From positions 2,570,001-2,634,000 of the forward strand of contig NZ_CP073653.1 of NCBI RefSeq assembly GCF_018223745.1: DNA of 64,000 nucleotides, read 5' to 3'. The notes beneath the pieces were generated by a model. That model was not told the DNA's origin. It did not search any database and saw nothing but the letters and a program-made list of their open reading frames with translations. Positions 16,872 through 26,117 of this stretch are shown here, one piece after another. Position 1 is the stretch's first letter; every line of letters starts with the position of its first letter. A program made the translations under genes and the position numbers. Source of the DNA: Clostridium beijerinckii. Its GTDB lineage: Bacteria > Bacillota > Clostridia > Clostridiales > Clostridiaceae.

Positions 16872-17696
16872 ATGAGAAAAGCTATTTTAGTAGTTAGTTT
16901 CGGAACAAGCCATTTAGAGGCGCTTAAGAATTCAATTGAAAAGATTGAAAATAAAATCAAAGAGGAATTCAAAGATTATGAAGTTTTTAGAGCTTTTACA
17001 GCTCATTTTATAATAAAGAAATTAAAGGCAAAGGATAATTTGGATATATTAACACCAGAAGAAGCACTAGAAGATTTGAAATCTAGAGGATTTGAAGAAG
17101 TTATAGTGCAGCCGCTTCATATAATTCCAGGAGAAGAATTTGATTACATAAAAGGCGTTGTGGAGCGAAGGAAAAATGATTTTAAAGATCTTAAGCTTGG
17201 AAGACCGATATTTTTTTATCAAGGAATGAATGGATTACCAGAAGATTATTCTTTATTTATTGAAAGTATTAAAGATGTTTTCGAAGGTGAAGAAAGTGTA
17301 ATATTATTTGGCCACGGTACAGAACATCCATCTAATGCAGTCTATGGAATGCTGCAAACTGTTTTGGTAGATGAAGATTATGAGAATGTTTTTGTGGCAA
17401 CTGTAGAAGGGTACCCAACAGTTGAAAATGTAGTAAAGAAGTTAAAGAAAAAAGGAATAAATAAGACAAAACTTGTTCCTCTATTACTTGTGGCAGGTGA
17501 TCACGTAAAGAATGATATGGCATCAGATGAAGATCATTCTTTAAAGACTAGGCTTCAAAAAGAAGGAATTGAAGTGAAGTTACATATGCACGGACTTGGA
17601 GAGCTTGATAAATTTGATGGACTCTATATAAATAGAATTTATGACTCAATTGAGAATAAATATATAAACGCTGGAAGGACTAAAAAACTTAGATAG
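16872..17696 (+). CDS. cbiK: Sirohydrochlorin cobaltochelatase CbiK
   Basis: 274 residues, class II anaerobic chelatase that inserts Co2+ into sirohydrochlorin (or precorrin-2) at the start of the oxygen-independent B12 branch. The start KAILVVSFGTSHLEA and the FGHGTEHP (H148) and VAGDHVKNDM (H211) segments carry the two metal-handling histidines of the family. The size is typical and no signal peptide is present, so it is cytoplasmic, unlike secreted CbiK-P variants. It has an AGGAGG site and is the first gene behind the riboswitch. About 80 bp separate it from cbiA. Confidence 0.93.
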   Translation: MRKAILVVSFGTSHLEALKNSIEKIENKIKEEFKDYEVFRAFTAHFIIKKLKAKDNLDILTPEEALEDLKSRGFEEVIVQPLHIIPGEEFDYIKGVVERRKNDFKDLKLGRPIFFYQGMNGLPEDYSLFIESIKDVFEGEESVILFGHGTEHPSNAVYGMLQTVLVDEDYENVFVATVEGYPTVENVVKKLKKKGINKTKLVPLLLVAGDHVKNDMASDEDHSLKTRLQKEGIEVKLHMHGLGELDKFDGLYINRIYDSIENKYINAGRTKKLR

Positions 17697-17777
17697 TTCA
17701 ATTTTTATAGTTGCAAAATTCTTTGCAGGTAGTTAGGTAGAGTTTAAAAGTCTTGTTAGTACAGAAAGGAAAATAAT

Positions 17778-19157
17778 ATGAGGTCTATAATTATATCTTC
17801 CAATTGCAGCGGAGGAGGAAAAACTACTTTTACTCTTGGGCTTATGAAAGTACTTAAAAGTAGAAATTTTCATGTACAAGGTTATAAGGTAGGACCGGAT
17901 TATATAGATACAGCATTTCATAAAACAGTGACAGGGATAGCTTCAAGAAATCTTGATACTTTCTTACTGGGTGAAGAAGGTGTGAAAAAAAGTTTTCAAA
18001 AAGGTTCTGGAAATATTGGTATAATAGAAGGTGTTATGGGATTATATGACGGAATTGGAGCAAGTGAAAAAGGTTCTACTTATCATGTCTCAAAACTTTT
18101 AGGAAATATGCCGATAGTTCTAGTGTTGTCTCCTAAGGGGCAAAGTGCAAGCATATGCGCTGAAATTAGCGGCTTTAAAAATTATAAGGATGCTAATATT
18201 GTTGGTGTCGTATTAAATTCTGTAAGTGAAAAATATTATAATTTATTAAAGTATGCAATAGAAAAGAATTGTAATATAAAAGTTTTTGGATATATGCCTA
18301 AAACACCAGAAATATCATTAAGCAGCAGGCATTTAGGGCTTGTTCAGAGTATGGAAATTCTTAATCTTGAAGAAAAATTAGATATATGTGCAAATTTAAT
18401 GGAAAAGTATGTAGATATAGATGGAATTATAAATGCGACTCAGGAGTATAAAATAAGTACAGATGGTGATCTTAGTAATTCCTTTAAAGAAGATAATAAA
18501 CAAAAAAGTTTTGAAAGTTCAAAAGGAGAATCTAAAAATAGAAATTTTAAAATAGGAGTGGCTTTAGATAAGGCGTTCAGTTTCTATTATAAAGATAATT
18601 TGGAAGCTTTAGAAAACTTGGGTGAGGTAGTTTATTTTAGTCCAATCAATGATAAAGAATTGCCACAAAACTTAGATTTTTTATATATAGGTGGAGGATA
18701 TCCAGAAGTATTTAAAAAGGAATTGGAAAACAATTATTCTATGCGAAAAAGCATTAAAGAAGCCTTAGATGGCGGCTTGAGGTGTTATGCAGAATGCGGT
18801 GGACTTATGTATCTTACAGAATCAATAGATGGATCAGAAATGGTTGGTTTTTTTAATGGAGATAGCACAATGACTAATAAGCTTCAGAATTTTGGTTACT
18901 GTAATGTTAAGATAGATAACAAATGCTTTGATAATAAGGGATTAGAAGATAATGAATTTGAAGTTAATGCCCATGAGTTTCATAAGTCAAAGGTAGATTT
19001 AGATGAGGACAATGTATATGATGTAGAAAAAACTTTATATAATGGGGAAGTATTAAAGTGGAAATGCGGATACTTTAAAAATAATACATTAGGAGGATAT
19101 GCCCATATAAACTTTCTTGGAAATGAAGAATTATTAAAAGCGTTGGTTAACTATTAA
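17778..19157 (+). CDS. cbiA: Cobyrinate a,c-diamide synthase CbiA
   Basis: 459 residues. It amidates the a and c side chains of cobyrinic acid using glutamine and ATP. The N-terminal P-loop (SNCSGGGKTT, residues 8-17), GPDYIDTAFH and the IEGVMGLYDG motif mark the ATP-dependent synthetase domain. The C-terminal class I glutamine amidotransferase domain has CYAECGGLMYL with the nucleophilic Cys at about 340. A poorly conserved, polar linker lies at about 222-258. AGAAAGGAAA precedes the ATG. It is the second gene of the riboswitch-controlled run. Confidence 0.93.
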   Translation: MRSIIISSNCSGGGKTTFTLGLMKVLKSRNFHVQGYKVGPDYIDTAFHKTVTGIASRNLDTFLLGEEGVKKSFQKGSGNIGIIEGVMGLYDGIGASEKGSTYHVSKLLGNMPIVLVLSPKGQSASICAEISGFKNYKDANIVGVVLNSVSEKYYNLLKYAIEKNCNIKVFGYMPKTPEISLSSRHLGLVQSMEILNLEEKLDICANLMEKYVDIDGIINATQEYKISTDGDLSNSFKEDNKQKSFESSKGESKNRNFKIGVALDKAFSFYYKDNLEALENLGEVVYFSPINDKELPQNLDFLYIGGGYPEVFKKELENNYSMRKSIKEALDGGLRCYAECGGLMYLTESIDGSEMVGFFNGDSTMTNKLQNFGYCNVKIDNKCFDNKGLEDNEFEVNAHEFHKSKVDLDEDNVYDVEKTLYNGEVLKWKCGYFKNNTLGGYAHINFLGNEELLKALVNY

Positions 19158-19224
19158 TCAATTTATTAAACTTGGAAAGAGGTGAGCTTGGTGAGGTGTT
19201 TGTTAAATCCCTCGCTAAAAATAT

Positions 19225-19848
19225 ATGGAATATTTAAAAAATCCTATGGGAATTGAAGAAAAAAGTTTTGAGATTATTGGTAACGAAATGGGCGCGCACT
19301 CATTTAGTGAAGAAGAACTGCTTATAGTTAAAAGAACTATTCACACTACTGCAGACTTTGAATATAAAGATTTGGTAGAAATAAGTGAAACAGCAATTGA
19401 AACTGCAAAAGGTATTTTTAAACAAGGTGCAAAAATCTATACGGATACTAATATGGCTTTAAACGGAATTAATAAAATGGCGTTAGCTAAAACTAATAGT
19501 GAAGTCATCTGTTATGTGAATGAAGAAATAGTTCATAAAGAAGCAAAGGAAAAAAATATTACTAGAAGCATGGCAGCGGTTGAAAAAGCTTGTATGGATA
19601 ATGTAGATATATTCGTTTTTGGTAATGCACCAACAGCTCTTTTTAGGCTTAAAGAGTTAATAAAAGAAGGAAAGGCAAAACCAAAGCTTATAATAGCTGC
19701 GCCAGTAGGTTTTGTTGGAGCTGCAGAAAGTAAGGAAAATATGGATGAGCTTAATATACCTTACATAAGAATTAAAGGAAGAAAAGGTGGAAGCACTGTT
19801 GCAGCAGCAATAGTTAATGCCCTTATGTACATGGTGGTTTCAAGATAA
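19225..19848 (+). CDS. cbiC: Cobalt-precorrin-8 methylmutase CbiC
   Basis: 207 residues. It migrates the methyl from C11 to C12 to give cobyrinic acid. VKRTIHTTADF contains the catalytic His (H40), and the C-terminal AAPVGFVGAAESKE and IRIKGRKGGSTVAAA are family signatures. ATG 19225 is the first possible start in frame, because TAA lies three codons upstream, yet no ribosome site is close to it. AGAGGTG about 40 nt upstream could drive a short overlapping leader frame (TTG/GTG near 19188, ending past the cbiC start), so initiation may depend on coupling. Confidence 0.92.
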   Translation: MEYLKNPMGIEEKSFEIIGNEMGAHSFSEEELLIVKRTIHTTADFEYKDLVEISETAIETAKGIFKQGAKIYTDTNMALNGINKMALAKTNSEVICYVNEEIVHKEAKEKNITRSMAAVEKACMDNVDIFVFGNAPTALFRLKELIKEGKAKPKLIIAAPVGFVGAAESKENMDELNIPYIRIKGRKGGSTVAAAIVNALMYMVVSR

Positions 19849-19905
19849 TTAAATTTATTAGATTAAAGATAGTTAAAAAGTTAATGATGTCAGGAGGTGA
19901 TTTTT

Positions 19906-21090
19906 ATGTTTGAAATGTACGTTGATGTAGATGGAAAAAGGTTAAGATGTGGATATACGACAGGTTCTTGTAGTGCTGGAGCAGCAAAAGCAGCAACAAT
20001 TATCTTATTTAATAAAGAGAAAAATCTTAATGAAATAGAGATTGCAACTCCTAAAGGAATTGATGTAACAATGCCTATAGAATTAATAGAAAAATTTGAT
20101 GATTATGTTGAGTGTACTATTTTAAAAGATGGTGGAGATGATCCTGATAACACTCATGGAATAGAAATAAAGGCCATGGTTAAAAAGATCAAACCAATAG
20201 ATAATAAAATATTTCAAGATGAAGACTTGCAAAAGTTTGATAGTGTTTTAGTTGAAGATAGCAGAGCAGAAAAAGAAGATGAGTTAGAAAGAGTAGTGCT
20301 TAAAGGCGGAACAGGAGTTGGAATTGTCACTAGGGAAGGGCTTTTTATTCCTAAAGGACAAGCGGCTATTAACCCTGTTCCTAGAAAGATGATAAAAGAA
20401 GAAGTATTAAAAGTGTTACCGCCTGGAGAAAGAGTTGAAGTTATAATTTCAGTGCCTCAAGGAGAAAAAGTAGCAAAAAAGACTTTTAATCCTAGACTTG
20501 GGATTGTAGGCGGGATTTCTATTCTTGGGACAACAGGAATTGTATATCCTATGTCAGAAGATGCACTTAAAGCTTCCATAAAGATAGAAATTACCCAAAA
20601 AGCAATAAATAATGAAAGATTAGTTTTAACTTTCGGAAATTTAGGCGATAATTATTGTAAGGAACTTGGGTTTAAAGAGGAAGAAGTGGTAACATGTTCA
20701 AACTTTATAGGATTTGCATTAGAGACTTGTGTTTCATGTAAAGTTAAGTCTATTATAATAGTTGGACATATAGGAAAGATGAGTAAAATAGCTTATGGAT
20801 GCTTTAATACCCATAGTAAGGTCAATGGAGTGAGGCTTGAAGTTATTGCATTAGAACTTGCACTTCTTGGATATGATATGTCACTTGTAAAAAGAGTGCT
20901 TGAGGAAAAGACATGTGAAGGTGCAGTTAAAATGCTTGGAGATGGATATGACAAACTCTATGAGAATATTGGAAATAAAATAGTTCAAAAAATCAAAGAG
21001 CATGTTTATGGAGAGTTAGAAGTTGACGCTGTAATGTATTATGGCGCATCAAATCAGATTTTATTATGGAAGTCCATTAAGGATAATTAA
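19906..21090 (+). CDS. cbiD: Cobalt-precorrin-5B C1-methyltransferase CbiD
   Basis: 394 residues from ATG 19906, chosen because AGGAGGTGA at 19892-19900 is well placed; an in-frame GTG at 19897 lies inside that site. It methylates C1 of cobalt-precorrin-5B with SAM. CGYTTGSCSAGAAKA near the N-terminus, KDGGDDPDNTHG and FIGFALETC are CbiD signatures. It follows cbiC by 57 bp. Confidence 0.94.
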   Translation: MFEMYVDVDGKRLRCGYTTGSCSAGAAKAATIILFNKEKNLNEIEIATPKGIDVTMPIELIEKFDDYVECTILKDGGDDPDNTHGIEIKAMVKKIKPIDNKIFQDEDLQKFDSVLVEDSRAEKEDELERVVLKGGTGVGIVTREGLFIPKGQAAINPVPRKMIKEEVLKVLPPGERVEVIISVPQGEKVAKKTFNPRLGIVGGISILGTTGIVYPMSEDALKASIKIEITQKAINNERLVLTFGNLGDNYCKELGFKEEEVVTCSNFIGFALETCVSCKVKSIIIVGHIGKMSKIAYGCFNTHSKVNGVRLEVIALELALLGYDMSLVKRVLEEKTCEGAVKMLGDGYDKLYENIGNKIVQKIKEHVYGELEVDAVMYYGASNQILLWKSIKDN

Positions 21091-21201
21091 TAATAAGGTT
21101 CAATATAAATTTTAGGATAGTTCATTAGATTATGGATTGTGTAAAATATTTTAGGGATTAATATAAAAAAGTTAATTAAGCTTTCATAGGGGGACACAAA
21201 A

Positions 21202-21816
21202 ATGATTTATATTGTAGGGCTTGGTCCTGGACACAAGGATTACATTATGCCTAAGGCCTTGGAAATATTAAAAAAATCTAATATAATAATAGGCTTTAAA
21301 AGAGCATTGGATTCCTTAGAGTTTGTAGATAATGAAAAATTATATATAAATAAGCTAAGTGATATTAACGAATATATATGTGATGAGAAAAATAGAAGTA
21401 TGATTATTTCAATTGTTGCATCTGGTGATCCAACTTTTTATGGGATAACAAATTATATAAAAAGTAAAGCAACTTTAGAATTTCAAGTAATACCAGGAAT
21501 AAGTTCGTTTCAATATCTGACATGTAAATTAAATATGTCATGGAATAATGCGTACCTAGGAAGTTTACATGGAAGGAAAGAAGACTTTTTGACTGTGGTT
21601 AATAATCACGACTTAAGCATTTGGCTTACAGATAAAGAGAATAATCCTGCTATGTTATGTGAAATTTTGCATAAAGAAAAAGTTAGATGTAAAGTTGCAA
21701 TAGGAGAAAATTTATCCTATGAAGATGAGATTATAACTAATGGGACGCCAGAAGAATTTATGAATAAAAAATATGATTCGCTGAGTGTGTTTATAGTAGA
21801 TAGAACAAGTCGATAG
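21202..21816 (+). CDS. cbiE: Cobalt-precorrin-7 C5-methyltransferase CbiE
   Basis: 204 residues, tetrapyrrole methylase fold. IYIVGLGPGHKDYI is the N-terminal SAM-site loop; VASGDPTFYG and VIPGISSFQYL are the other two motifs. It acts with CbiT, encoded next, to methylate C5 and then C15; in some bacteria the two are fused as CobL. AGGGGG precedes the start. Confidence 0.92.
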   Translation: MIYIVGLGPGHKDYIMPKALEILKKSNIIIGFKRALDSLEFVDNEKLYINKLSDINEYICDEKNRSMIISIVASGDPTFYGITNYIKSKATLEFQVIPGISSFQYLTCKLNMSWNNAYLGSLHGRKEDFLTVVNNHDLSIWLTDKENNPAMLCEILHKEKVRCKVAIGENLSYEDEIITNGTPEEFMNKKYDSLSVFIVDRTSR

Positions 21817-21882
21817 AACTTATAATGATTTTTGTGTGACGTTGACGTTTGATTAATACCTGAAATAGAGGAGGAAATTTTC

Positions 21883-22455
21883 ATGGTTTTTATAAAAGAT
21901 GAAGAGTTTATTAGAGGAAACTGCCCAATGACAAAGGAAGACATAAGAATACTTTCAATTGCGAAAATGAACTTAACAGATAATTCTTTAGTACTAGATG
22001 TTGGAAGTGGTACAGGGAGTATTACAGTTCAGGCTGCTAAAATTGCAAAAAACGGTAAGGTGCTTGCAATAGAAAAAAATTATGAAGCATATGAAATTAC
22101 AGAAACTAATGTGGAAAAGTTTGAATGTGATAATGTAAAGATTTTAAATAAAGAAGCAAGTAGAGTTTTGGATACTTTGATTTTTCAAGGTTTAAAATTC
22201 GATTCTATATTCATTGGAGGAAGCAGCGGGCATTTAGAGGAGATATTACTTAAGGTAAATGCAATCGTAGTAAAAAAAGGCACGATAGTTATGAATTTTA
22301 TTACCTTAGACAATGCATACAGAGCAATTGAGGTCATGAAGAAACTAGATTATAAAATTGAAATTTCGTTAGTTAATATAAGTAAAAACCGTGAAGATAC
22401 TTTAATGATGATAGCTAATAATCCAATATATATAATTCAATGTATAAGGAATTAA
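21883..22455 (+). CDS. cbiT: Cobalt-precorrin-6B C15-methyltransferase (decarboxylating) CbiT
   Basis: 190 residues, class I SAM methyltransferase. DEEFIRGNCPMTKEDIR is the CbiT N-terminal signature and LVLDVGSGTGSITVQAA (about 36-52) the SAM motif I. It methylates C15 and removes the acetate carboxyl at C12. AGGAGG lies upstream; spacing to cbiE is 66 bp. Confidence 0.92.
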   Translation: MVFIKDEEFIRGNCPMTKEDIRILSIAKMNLTDNSLVLDVGSGTGSITVQAAKIAKNGKVLAIEKNYEAYEITETNVEKFECDNVKILNKEASRVLDTLIFQGLKFDSIFIGGSSGHLEEILLKVNAIVVKKGTIVMNFITLDNAYRAIEVMKKLDYKIEISLVNISKNREDTLMMIANNPIYIIQCIRN

Positions 22456-22602
22456 GTATAATTTAATAAAGATTTTTAAGATAAAATAATACATAGTTGT
22501 TATAAATAAAAGTGTATAAATAAAGATAATATGATATCGGTAACTAGAATTAAAATAATAATATATACATATGTAGTTACTTAGGAAGAGAGGAATTATA
22601 AA

Positions 22603-23268
22603 ATGGCAACATTATACGGAATAGGTGTAGGACCTGGAGATACTGAACTTTTAACTGTAAAGGCAGTAAGAACAATAGAAAGGTGTCAAGTTGTAGTTGC
22701 ACCATCGGCTACTGAAGGTGGGGAAAGCATTGCGCTTGAAACAGCTAGGGAATATATAAAACCAGGTACTGAAGTTATTGTAAAGCATTTTCCAATGGGG
22801 AAGAAAGATAGAGTAATAAAAGCATTGGAGGCTTATGAATTTATAGAAGCGAGGCTTAAAGAAGGAAAGGATGTTGCATTTTTAACTATTGGAGATCCGT
22901 ATATTTACAGTACATATAGTCATATGTTAAAGCATGTTAGAGATTGTGGATTTGATGTTCAAACAATTCCTGGAATAACATCTTTTTGTGCGGCTGCGAG
23001 CCTAGTTAATAGGACTTTAGTTGTAGGTGACGAGAAGCTAGTGGTTATGCCAGCTACTAAAGTGAAGGAAATAACAGATGAAAAGTTTGTTGTAATAATG
23101 AAAGTATACAAGCATGAAGAAGAAGTTATAAATACATTAGAAGAAAAAGGCTTTGATTATGTTTATGCAAGTCGAGTTGGTAGAGAGGGCGAGACTGTTT
23201 TAACTGAAAGAGAAGAAATACTAAAACTTAGAGATTATATGTCTTTAATAATAGCAAACAGGGAATAA
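22603..23268 (+). CDS. cbiL: Cobalt-precorrin-2 C20-methyltransferase CbiL
   Basis: 221 residues of the tetrapyrrole methylase family. LYGIGVGPGDTELLTVKAVR, TIGDPYIYSTYSHM and TIPGITSFCAAAS are the three SAM/substrate motifs; the start and length fit CbiL rather than CbiF or CbiH. It adds the C20 methyl. The preceding gap of 147 bp is longer than elsewhere in the operon and could contain an internal promoter. AGAGAGGAA is its ribosome site. Confidence 0.92.
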   Translation: MATLYGIGVGPGDTELLTVKAVRTIERCQVVVAPSATEGGESIALETAREYIKPGTEVIVKHFPMGKKDRVIKALEAYEFIEARLKEGKDVAFLTIGDPYIYSTYSHMLKHVRDCGFDVQTIPGITSFCAAASLVNRTLVVGDEKLVVMPATKVKEITDEKFVVIMKVYKHEEEVINTLEEKGFDYVYASRVGREGETVLTEREEILKLRDYMSLIIANRE

Positions 23269-23317
23269 ATATAATAAAATATTAGTTAAATTAATATTAA
23301 AAAGGAGTGTTTTAAGC

Positions 23318-24088
23318 ATGATTTATTTTATAGGGGCAGGTCCTGGAGCAGCTGATTTAATAACAGTTAAAGGTCGTGATTTATTAGAAAGAGCAGATGT
23401 AGTAATATATGCTGGTTCTTTAGTTTCAAAAGAACATTTAGAATATTGTAGACCAGACGTTCAAATCTATAATTCTGCTAATATGACTTTAGAAGATGTA
23501 ATGGAAATAATGACCATGGAAGAACAAATGGGAAAGTTAGTTGTAAGGCTACATACAGGTGATCCATCAATTTACGGAGCTATAAGAGAGCAAATGGTTG
23601 AGCTTGACAGGGTTAGTATACCTTATGAAGTTGTTCCAGGTGTAAGTTCATTTACAGGTGCAGCAGCTGCTATAAATAGAGAATTTACTTTACCAGGAGT
23701 ATCACAAACTGTAATTTTAACTAGGATTGAGGGAAGAACTCCTGTTCCAGCAAATGAGGATCTTGAAACATTGGCATCTATTGGAGCATCAATGGCTATA
23801 TTTTTATCTATTTCAATGATAGACAAAGTTGTTGAGAAACTTAGAAAAGGGTATAAAAAGAATGTTTCAATAGCTGTAGTTGAAAGAGCTACATGGCCTG
23901 ATCAAAGAGTAATTATGGGAACTCTTGATGATATAGCAGAAAAAGTTAAGGAAAATAATATTACTAAATGTGCACAAATATTAGTTGGAGATTTTATTGA
24001 TAGCGATTTTGAAAAAAGCTTGTTATATGATAAGAGCTTTTCTCATATGTTCAGAGACGCTGAGGATACAAGTAATGAATCTAAATAA
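23318..24088 (+). CDS. cbiF: Cobalt-precorrin-4 C11-methyltransferase CbiF
   Basis: 256 residues. IYFIGAGPGAADLITVKGRDLL, YAGSLVSKEHL, LHTGDPSIYGAIREQM and VVPGVSSFTGAAAA are diagnostic of CbiF/CobM. It methylates C11. AAAGGAGTG precedes the ATG, and cbiG starts inside its last codons. Confidence 0.94.
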   Translation: MIYFIGAGPGAADLITVKGRDLLERADVVIYAGSLVSKEHLEYCRPDVQIYNSANMTLEDVMEIMTMEEQMGKLVVRLHTGDPSIYGAIREQMVELDRVSIPYEVVPGVSSFTGAAAAINREFTLPGVSQTVILTRIEGRTPVPANEDLETLASIGASMAIFLSISMIDKVVEKLRKGYKKNVSIAVVERATWPDQRVIMGTLDDIAEKVKENNITKCAQILVGDFIDSDFEKSLLYDKSFSHMFRDAEDTSNESK

Positions 24089-25208
24089 TGAAGAACTATC
24101 TAAAAAGTCCCAAAGTGAGGCAATAAATTCACTTAGTAAAAATATAAGTATAATTTGTCCATCGCCTAAGGGAAAAGATATAGCATTGAAGCTTAAAGAA
24201 AGCTTTAATGGAAGATTATATATAAAAGAAAATAATCCATCACAAGATCAGATTAATAATTGGAAGTCAGAAATAAACACTTTTGCATATGGTGAAGATT
24301 TCAGTTTAAAGACTATTACAAAAGAAGCTATGAATAATTCAGAAGGTATTATATTTATATCTTCAACAGGAATTGCAGTAAGAGCAATAGCTCCATTTCT
24401 TGAAGGCAAGGATAAGGATCCGGGAATTGTAGTAGTTGATCTATCAGGTAAATATGCAATAAATATATTAAGTGGACATTTAGGGGGAGGCAATGAGCTT
24501 ACTTATAAGGTATCAGAAATATTAAATTCTATGCCTATTATAACCACTGCAAGTGATAATTTAGGGCTGATTGCCCCAGATATTTTAGCTAAAGAAAATA
24601 ATTTGATTATTGAAGATTTAAAAAAGGCTAAATATATGGCGGCGCTTTTAATTGATAAAAAAATAATTGGAATTAAAGATGATTATAATATAATAAAAAT
24701 CAGTAATGGATACGAAAAGATACAGTACTTAAGAAAGGATTGTATTTGGATAACTCATTGTTTAAAAAGTAGTAACAATGAAGATATTGAAAGAACTGAT
24801 TATTCTAAGATACTTAGACTTATAAAGAAAGATATAGTTTTGGGTATCGGTTGTAGGAAAGGCACAACTTATGAAAAATTATATGACTTTGTAAATGCAA
24901 ATTTAATAAAATATAATTTGGATATAAGAGCAGTATCAGGAATTGTTTCTGTAGATATTAAAGCTAATGAAGAAGGTATTATAAAATTAGCGGAAAAGAT
25001 TAATTGTCCATTCAAAACTTTTAGCAAAGATGAAATAAAAACAGTTCAAGATAAATATGATAAAAGTCAATTTGTATTTAAAACACTTGGAATAACTGGG
25101 GTCTGTGAGCCTTCTGTTGATCTTGCGGGTGCAGAGGTTATTATAAGCAAAATAAAGCATGAAGGTATGACATTAGCTATAGGGGTGCTTAAAAACATAT
25201 TGGAATAA
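24075..25208 (+). CDS. cbiG: Cobalt-precorrin-5A hydrolase CbiG
   Basis: 377 residues from ATG 24075, overlapping cbiF by 14 bp; upstream in-frame codons lie entirely inside cbiF. CbiG opens the delta-lactone ring and releases C20 as acetaldehyde. The N-terminal half has FISSTGIAVRAIAPFL and DLSGKYAINILSGHLGGGN; the C-terminal half has LGIGCRKGTTYEKL and the SGIVSVDIKANEEG and LGITGVCEPSV segments. It is the last cbi gene here: cbiH and cbiJ do not follow. Confidence 0.93.
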   Translation: MNLNNEELSKKSQSEAINSLSKNISIICPSPKGKDIALKLKESFNGRLYIKENNPSQDQINNWKSEINTFAYGEDFSLKTITKEAMNNSEGIIFISSTGIAVRAIAPFLEGKDKDPGIVVVDLSGKYAINILSGHLGGGNELTYKVSEILNSMPIITTASDNLGLIAPDILAKENNLIIEDLKKAKYMAALLIDKKIIGIKDDYNIIKISNGYEKIQYLRKDCIWITHCLKSSNNEDIERTDYSKILRLIKKDIVLGIGCRKGTTYEKLYDFVNANLIKYNLDIRAVSGIVSVDIKANEEGIIKLAEKINCPFKTFSKDEIKTVQDKYDKSQFVFKTLGITGVCEPSVDLAGAEVIISKIKHEGMTLAIGVLKNILE

Positions 25209-25303
25209 GTTCTAAAATCAATCCTTTATGTTCATGCATTGGTAAAGTATGCTATAATATAGCTGATGAAGCATTTATTTTAAAAAGTAGGGGAGAAGAG
25301 AAT

Positions 25304-25936
25304 ATGACGATTTTGGACATGCTAAATAAAATGAATGAGAATAATAAATTAATGGCTAAGTCATTAGAAATTATTAAAGACAATTATACAAGTTTAGTAA
25401 ATGACAATTATGAATTGACTCTTGATGAAAATAGAGAATTAAGTGTAAAGATTCCTAGTCTTGAAAGAAGAAATGAATATGTATATAAAAGTGTGGCTGA
25501 GTACCCTTATCCATTAATTATGTGCATGAGAATCTTAGAAAGTAGTAATGTTGAAAGATATAACTATATGTTGTCTAAATTCATGGATTTATATAGAGAT
25601 AAGTTAGATTTGTTATTTAAGGATGTACATATCGTTGATACATTAAAGGCGAAAATAGTAAGAACTAAAGATAGAATAGATTACGTAACATATTATTCAA
25701 TAGCTACAGGAGCTATTGGTGCAGTATTATTAATTATATTCAATTTTACTAATAATGTAAAAAATGCCATTACAATAGGAATTATAGTTTTTTTTATTCT
25801 TGCATTATTCATGCAGATTACAAAAGAAAGCCAAGTGAAAAAGATAGTTGATGCATATATAAGTTTAATAAAAACAGAATGGTATCAAAAAGAATTAAAT
25901 AAGCAATATACATACCTTTGCAATTTTATAGAATAA
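25304..25936 (+). CDS. Hypothetical protein with a two-helix membrane segment
   Basis: 210 residues. A helical, charged N-terminal part (1-130) leads into two hydrophobic helices at about 134-155 and 160-176 (IATGAIGAVLLIIFNF, AITIGIIVFFILALFM), then a short charged tail. I do not recognise the family. AGGGGAGAAGAG precedes the start and a promoter-like TATAAT lies at about 25254, so it is probably its own transcript, ended by the terminator at 25972. Confidence 0.6.
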   Translation: MTILDMLNKMNENNKLMAKSLEIIKDNYTSLVNDNYELTLDENRELSVKIPSLERRNEYVYKSVAEYPYPLIMCMRILESSNVERYNYMLSKFMDLYRDKLDLLFKDVHIVDTLKAKIVRTKDRIDYVTYYSIATGAIGAVLLIIFNFTNNVKNAITIGIIVFFILALFMQITKESQVKKIVDAYISLIKTEWYQKELNKQYTYLCNFIE

Positions 25937-25971
25937 TATAAATTCATTTTCATTAACTAAATATTCTATGC

Positions 25972-26010
25972 AAAAAAACTTACTAAAAATTTATTTAGTA
26001 AGTTTTTTTA
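25972..26010. terminator. Bidirectional terminator
   Basis: AAAAAACTTACTAAA pairs with TTTAGTAAGTTTTTTT around a small AT loop. It sits between the membrane-protein gene and the minus-strand treR. Confidence 0.85.
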
Positions 26011-26117
26011 GCATTTAGGAAATTATAATGCAATTAAATCAGCGGATAACATTTATAATAGTCTATTTTACTAGAGCTAAATACTATAAAAGAATAAAAA
26101 AATGTCATTTACTATGA

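Noticed and set aside
23623..23826. Minus-strand frames inside cbi and other genes
   Set aside because: Shadow frames of strongly conserved plus-strand genes without ribosome sites.
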